From Bacteroidales bacterium UBA5266 (lineage in GTDB: Bacteria > Bacteroidota > Bacteroidia > Bacteroidales > WCHB1-69): DNA of 19,192 nt. Under the pieces are notes generated by a model. It was not told the DNA's origin and did no database searches. It saw only the letters and a list, made by a program, of their open reading frames with translations. Positions 15,120 through 19,192 of this stretch are shown in pieces. Where the stretch lies: the NCBI GenBank assembly GCA_002411545.1, contig DHTG01000085.1:1-19192 (forward strand). Reading direction: 5' to 3'. Each line of letters starts with the position of its first letter. The first letter of the stretch is position 1. The position numbers and the translations under genes were made by a program.

Positions 15120-15665
15120 TTATATAAATGGACTTATAAAATCTTTAAAGGAAATACCGATTGCATCTTTATCGGAAACAATAGGATTTTTAATTCCCCA
15201 TGGAATACGTATATCCGCATCATTCCATAAAATAGTGTTTTCAGAATCTTTGTGGTAATAATTCGTTGTTTTATACAAAAAAACAGTATTATCTTCCAAA
15301 GCGGCAAATCCGTGAGCAAATCCTTCCGGAATCCATAACATATTATTTTGATTGGCAGATAAAGTAAGCATTACATATTTGCCGTAAGTAGGGGAGTTTT
15401 TACGAATATCAACAGCTACATCCAAGGCTAATCCTGATACAACACGTACTAATTTACCTTGTGCAAAAGGAGGAGCCTGAAAATGTAACCCTCTGATTAC
15501 TCCTTTATTTGAAACAGATTGATTATCTTGAACAAAGTCATAATTCAACCCTTGTAAAGCTAGCTTATTTTTGTTAAAGGATTCGAAAAAACAGCCCCTT
15601 TTGTCTGTAAAGATTTGAGGTTGAATTAATAAAACATTAGGAATCTCTGTTTTTATTATTTCCAT
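15120..15665 (-). CDS. rfbC: dTDP-4-dehydrorhamnose 3,5-epimerase
   Basis: This cytoplasmic cupin-fold enzyme (RmlC) makes dTDP-4-dehydro-L-rhamnose on the way to dTDP-L-rhamnose for surface polysaccharides. It has 181 residues from ATG 15665; a TTG three codons upstream was not preferred. Family motifs are DKRGCFFESF (21-30), QDNQSVSNKGVIRGLHFQ with the catalytic His61, Lys71, DVAVDIRKNSPTYGKY and WIPEGFAHGFAALEDNTVFLYK with Tyr131. It begins 9 bp after the Wzc-type gene, so it is the last gene of that operon. The rest of the dTDP-rhamnose pathway (rfbA, B, D) is not in view. The 3' end nearly touches rnc from the other strand. Confidence 0.95.
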   Translation of the reverse strand: MEIIKTEIPNVLLIQPQIFTDKRGCFFESFNKNKLALQGLNYDFVQDNQSVSNKGVIRGLHFQAPPFAQGKLVRVVSGLALDVAVDIRKNSPTYGKYVMLTLSANQNNMLWIPEGFAHGFAALEDNTVFLYKTTNYYHKDSENTILWNDADIRIPWGIKNPIVSDKDAIGISFKDFISPFI

Positions 15666-15674
15666 TCGATACAA

Positions 15675-18197
15675 TTATTGGTTCTTGAATATCTTTTTAA
15701 AGATTCTAAATAACTTGAATTTTTTATAGTTACTAGGCTTAGTGGTTTCATTATCATAATTATAGCCATATCCGTAGCCATAACCGTATCCGTAGCCGTA
15801 TCCGTAGCCATATCCGTAGCCATAACTTCCATATCCATATTTACCATAATTGTACCCACTACCATGTGAAATGTTATGGTCATTTAATACAAAGGATAAG
15901 TTTTTCACATTACAACTTTTCTTTAAATTTTCCATTGACAGAATAAATGGACGGTAAGAATACATGGAACGTAAAACATAGATAGGATAGTCAGCTATTT
16001 GTAAACTATACATGGCATCGGCTAAGATACCAATAGGCGGATTATCAATAAATATAAAATCATAATGTTGTTTTAAATCATCGATTAATTTTTTCATTTT
16101 ATCCGATAAGATTAGCTCAGATGGATTTGGGGGAATGTTTCCGGCTGTAATAAAATGTAAATTTTTTAAACGGCTTTCTTTCAGACATTCTTCCCAAGTA
16201 TGGGTACCGGCTAAAATATTGCTCATCCCTTTGGTGTTAGTAATGGAATGTTCTTTGTTATTAAATGCTTTATGTATTTTCGGTTTACGCATATCCAAGT
16301 CAAGAATAATAACCTTTTTTCCTGAATATGTTACAATGGCTGCTAAATTAATGCCGATAAAAGTTTTTCCTTCACCGGGAATAGTGGAAGTGATGGAAAC
16401 AATTTTTGGTCCCTCTTCATTATTGATAAATTGTAGATTCGTTCTTAATTTACGCATGGCTTCAGCAATGGCCGATTTGGGATGTTTATCTACTATCATT
16501 TGTGATTCATCCAGGAAGCGTTTATCGCCATAGTTTGGCACACTACCTAAAAAGGGTATTTCCGTATAATTTGTTATATCTTCAACATCTCTGATTTCAT
16601 TATAGAATAAATATTTTATAAATAAAAATCCAAATCCAAGGATGAAAGCAATGACCAAACTTATCAAAAAAGTCATACTTCGTTTAGGAGAAATAGGTAA
16701 AAGTGCTGAGCTAGCGTTCTCTAAGATGATGTAGGGTGAAGTAACACCGGCTCGTATGATGGAATATGAAATTTTTGCTTCTAATAGTTTATTGTATGAA
16801 ATACTACTTACCTCTACTAAATTTTGAAGTTTTTTTAATTCCATCATGGTGGAATAATCTTGTTGTGTATATAAAGAACCTCTGTAAAGATTGATTTCTT
16901 CTATTAACCTGATTTTCTTAGTTTGAAGTTTATCGATAGTAACTTTTACCGCTTCTTGTATTAACTTTTTCTGTGTTTCAATGCTGTGATCTATTTGTTT
17001 TATTTTACCGCTATTAGGCGTATAATTATACAAAAGAGTTTGTTTTTCTATTAATAATTTCTCTAAATTCTCTAAGGTGGTATTTAAGGAACTTTGAAAG
17101 TCAGTCCCTATAATTTGCGCTAATAAAGAGTATATGTCGATTTCTTCTTTGTTTTCGATGTTTCTTTTTAACGTAATAAGAATATTTTTAAGTACTTTTT
17201 CATTTTGTTCAATAATAGCAAGTTCTTCTTCTGCTTTTTTTAATTCAGGTTGAATTTCTTCAATTTTATTTAAGAAAATTTCGATTTCATCAATGTTATG
17301 TGTCTTTTTAAAATCATCCAATTCTTTTTCTACCCTTTGCACTTCATACTCCCAAAACGTGAGTTGTTCGTCAATATAAGTTAGAATATTTGTATAACTT
17401 TCTTGTTCTTTTTTCAAGAAAAATTTTTGAAATTCATTGGTAATAGTGTTTACAATAATACTGGCTTTTTCAGGGCTTGTATGTTGCAAGGTTATGGTAA
17501 AACTACCCGATTCTTCGGGATCGGGAACTACATTTAAACTTTTGATATATCGTTGATTTTTGGAAATAGAATCCGGAATAACAACAAAATATGATAAGTT
17601 TAATTGATTTTCAATCGGTTCATTAAATTTAAGTTGGAATTTAATATCAGGAGTAGTGTATATAACATCATTATCAATATTGAACGAATAAGAATAAGCT
17701 TCATCGTTAAGCTCGTAACTAATTTTCCCTTTATTTTCAGATTGAAATAGAATATCTATATGTTTATTATATAAAAAGGGATTAATTTCGAGCACCTTTA
17801 TTTCAAAAGGCCTGTTTGGAAAATATTCAACTTCTCTGATAATTTTTCTTCGATGGTAATTCACATCTAAAGGCATATTATCTAAAACCTGATTCAAAAA
17901 GATGGGAGAAGTAATTAAATTTATACTTTTCAAAATATCATTCGATCCCATTCTGGTAGAAGGGACACCACTAAAGGCTTTTTTAAGAATATCTTCGTTG
18001 TTTTTTCGATCTTCTTGTATAACTGCCTTTGCTTGATACATATTGGGAGTAAAACGAAGGTATAAAAAAGCCGAAGCTAAAGCTATAATAATTAAGGTAG
18101 GTAATAGATACCAATAGCGTTTTAAAATAATAAAAATTATCTTAAAATTTATTTCTTCGTTATTTAAGTTGTTAATCAATGAAGATTTCTTTTCCAT
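15675..18197 (-). CDS. Wzc-type polysaccharide co-polymerase/tyrosine kinase
   Basis: This 840-residue inner-membrane protein controls chain length and export of a capsular or exopolysaccharide. A membrane helix near 32-50 with the Wzz region is followed by a long periplasmic part with heptad-like coiled coil (about 265-460). A second helix lies near 505-530, then the cytoplasmic BY-kinase domain: Walker A IPGEGKT (Lys611), Walker A' IILDLDMRKP (Asp633, Asp635) and Walker B FIFIDNPP (Asp718). The tail (from about 779) is unusually rich in Tyr, around 16 in 37 residues. Its core is Tyr plus ten Gly-Tyr pairs at 792-812, followed by a basic end (KKFKLFRIFKKIFKNQ). Such Tyr clusters are autophosphorylation sites in the family. 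The gene lies 17 bp after the Wza-type gene. Confidence 0.93.
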   Translation of the reverse strand: MEKKSSLINNLNNEEINFKIIFIILKRYWYLLPTLIIIALASAFLYLRFTPNMYQAKAVIQEDRKNNEDILKKAFSGVPSTRMGSNDILKSINLITSPIFLNQVLDNMPLDVNYHRRKIIREVEYFPNRPFEIKVLEINPFLYNKHIDILFQSENKGKISYELNDEAYSYSFNIDNDVIYTTPDIKFQLKFNEPIENQLNLSYFVVIPDSISKNQRYIKSLNVVPDPEESGSFTITLQHTSPEKASIIVNTITNEFQKFFLKKEQESYTNILTYIDEQLTFWEYEVQRVEKELDDFKKTHNIDEIEIFLNKIEEIQPELKKAEEELAIIEQNEKVLKNILITLKRNIENKEEIDIYSLLAQIIGTDFQSSLNTTLENLEKLLIEKQTLLYNYTPNSGKIKQIDHSIETQKKLIQEAVKVTIDKLQTKKIRLIEEINLYRGSLYTQQDYSTMMELKKLQNLVEVSSISYNKLLEAKISYSIIRAGVTSPYIILENASSALLPISPKRSMTFLISLVIAFILGFGFLFIKYLFYNEIRDVEDITNYTEIPFLGSVPNYGDKRFLDESQMIVDKHPKSAIAEAMRKLRTNLQFINNEEGPKIVSITSTIPGEGKTFIGINLAAIVTYSGKKVIILDLDMRKPKIHKAFNNKEHSITNTKGMSNILAGTHTWEECLKESRLKNLHFITAGNIPPNPSELILSDKMKKLIDDLKQHYDFIFIDNPPIGILADAMYSLQIADYPIYVLRSMYSYRPFILSMENLKKSCNVKNLSFVLNDHNISHGSGYNYGKYGYGSYGYGYGYGYGYGYGYGYGYGYNYDNETTKPSNYKKFKLFRIFKKIFKNQ
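15762..15824 (-). repeat. In-frame tandem repeat encoding (Gly-Tyr)10
   Basis: Ten consecutive 6-bp Gly-Tyr units with mixed Gly and Tyr codons lie in the Wzc-type gene. Longer 12-bp periodicity is visible (GCC ATA TCC GTA on the plus strand, recurring with substitutions). Because the unit is a multiple of 3, gain or loss of copies would alter tail length without shifting the frame. Confidence 0.93.
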
Positions 18198-18214
18198 TTT
18201 TCTACAATAAATGA

Positions 18215-18976
18215 TTATCTAAATAGTTGAAATATAATTAATATAGTGTTTGCTAAAGACAGATAAGGATTAAATTCTTTCATGAATTGAGTAAGCACCT
18301 TAGCCGGTTCAACATAAATAATGTCATTAGCTTGAAGCACTAAATCGGCTTGTTTTAATCCTTCTACTGTGGAAAGGTCGATTTGATAAATGGTAGGATT
18401 TTTTAAATCCCCACGAATCAGTTTTATCTTATACGCTTTACCGTCGTTAATTCCTCCGGCTAAAGCTAATGCTTCAATCAAAGTGGTATTATTATTTACT
18501 AAATTAATGACTTTAGCACTGCCGCCGCTCCCTCCCGGAAATATTGTAACACGCTTATTCATAACTTGAAGTCTTACCATAGGATTATTTAAATATTCTG
18601 AATAAGCTTCTTCTAAATAAAGTCCAGCTTCACGTAATGTCATGCTATCAATTTTTACATAACCTAAATAGGGTAATTTTATATAACCATCGAATTCAAC
18701 TAAAAATTCAAGTCCCATATTGGGATTGGTTGAAGCTGTCATGGTTCGATAATCGGCCATTGAAAACATATCTAAAAAATCTTCCCCGTTTTGATAATAG
18801 ACATTAATTCTTAAAACATCGTTAGGAGCTATTTTATATTCTTGAGTTTGTTCGCTATGACTAAAAGCGGATATTTGATCTTTAGAAGATACGTGAAGCA
18901 TGCGTGATGGAAGAAAAACTTTGCATGAGCTTGCCAATAACGCTAACAAAACAATGCAGATTATGGATTTTTTCAT
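18215..18976 (-). CDS. Wza-type polysaccharide export lipoprotein
   Basis: This 253-residue protein is an outer-membrane or periplasmic partner of the Wzc-type protein in capsule or exopolysaccharide export. Its lipoprotein signal is MKKSIICIVLLALLASSC, with Cys18 as the lipidation site. A poly-export domain begins with YKIAPNDVLRINVYYQNGEDF (about 47-67) and DGYIKLPYLGYVKIDSMTLREA. An SLBB-like segment follows (VTIFPGGSGGSAKVINLVNNNTTLIEALALAGGI, about 147-180), ending in a hydrophobic C-terminal helix (YLSLANTILIIFQLF). The last helix could insert in the outer membrane as in Wza. The start ATG 18976 lies 11 bp after the stop of the previous gene and 17 bp separate its end from the kinase, so these genes form one operon. 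Confidence 0.9.
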   Translation of the reverse strand: MKKSIICIVLLALLASSCKVFLPSRMLHVSSKDQISAFSHSEQTQEYKIAPNDVLRINVYYQNGEDFLDMFSMADYRTMTASTNPNMGLEFLVEFDGYIKLPYLGYVKIDSMTLREAGLYLEEAYSEYLNNPMVRLQVMNKRVTIFPGGSGGSAKVINLVNNNTTLIEALALAGGINDGKAYKIKLIRGDLKNPTIYQIDLSTVEGLKQADLVLQANDIIYVEPAKVLTQFMKEFNPYLSLANTILIIFQLFR

Positions 18977-18987
18977 TCTGATTGTAT

Positions 18988-19192
18988 TTATTTATTTTTA
19001 TTTATTTTTTGTTCAACTATTGATAATAATATATATGTCAATACAATAAAAGGAATTGCTTTTATCTTTAATATAATAAGTAAAACAATACTAACAACTA
19101 ACAACATATAACGTATAAAATTGTCTTTTGGTTTCAAATTATTAAATTTTAATGAAAATAATGGAATGGACGAAACCATCAAATAACAAAGA
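18988..19192 (-). CDS. pssA: C-terminal part of a CDP-diacylglycerol-serine phosphatidyltransferase-like protein
   Basis: The frame is open to the right edge of the window, so this is a 3' fragment of a gene. The 68 visible residues begin LCYLMVSSIPLFSLKFNNLK, then KDNFIRYMLLVVSIVLLIILKIKAIPFIVLTYILLSIVEQ and a basic end. The SSIPLFSLKF segment followed by a charged loop and two hydrophobic helices resembles the C-terminus of PssA-type phosphatidylserine synthases of the phylum. These make phosphatidylserine for phosphatidylethanolamine in the inner membrane. The CDP-alcohol phosphotransferase catalytic motif would lie outside the window, so the identity is tentative. It precedes the Wza-type gene by 11 bp on the same strand. 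Confidence 0.6.
   Translation of the reverse strand, partial: LCYLMVSSIPLFSLKFNNLKPKDNFIRYMLLVVSIVLLIILKIKAIPFIVLTYILLSIVEQKINKNK

Noticed and set aside
15656..15883. Met-Ala-Thr-Asp-rich frame on the minus strand
   Set aside because: It is the shifted-frame reading of the Gly-Tyr repeat in the kinase gene.

Overview
The window looks like a chromosomal segment of a low-GC member of the Bacteroidota, probably Bacteroidales-like. Three observations support this. Many genes are preceded by the phylum's -7 element TAnnTTTG. One protein carries a C-terminal type IX secretion sorting domain. The window also holds HU-related DNA-binding proteins, DUF3078 and YfcC proteins and an acpP-fabF-rnc cluster, all typical of the phylum.

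Positions 1-2704 are accessory-looking. They hold four different HU-related proteins, two on each strand and arranged divergently around an AT-rich gap of 838 bp. Between the two minus-strand genes lies a striking array of three back-to-back 22-bp perfect hairpins, inside a larger imperfect inverted repeat (316-477). Positions 2694-4826 (minus) form an apparent surface/secretion operon in decay: a gingipain-family (C25) remnant with a T9SS sorting domain, an unknown lipoprotein, and a second lipoprotein gene interrupted by an amber codon.

Positions 5025-12665 (minus) are mostly conserved functions. There is a deaminase-fold protein that lacks its catalytic Glu, followed by trpS. A likely operon runs DUF3078 outer-membrane protein, a second beta-barrel-like protein, then waaA (Kdo transfer to lipid A). 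Next are butyrate kinase (buk) and a YfcC/DcuC-type carrier, each with its own promoter.

Positions 12894-15114 (plus) are the fatty-acid/RNA cluster acpP-fabF-rnc, divergent from the carrier. It converges, 5 bp apart, on an exopolysaccharide operon read from the right edge leftwards (minus): the 3' end of a pssA-like gene, a Wza-type export lipoprotein, a Wzc-type co-polymerase/tyrosine kinase, and rfbC. The kinase ends in a Tyr-rich tail encoded by a 6/12-bp tandem repeat.

The best candidates for something undescribed are the hairpin array beside the HU-related gene cluster, the repeat-encoded Tyr tail, and two proteins that keep their fold signatures but have lost a catalytic residue. All functional statements rest on motif recognition by eye; no database search was run.
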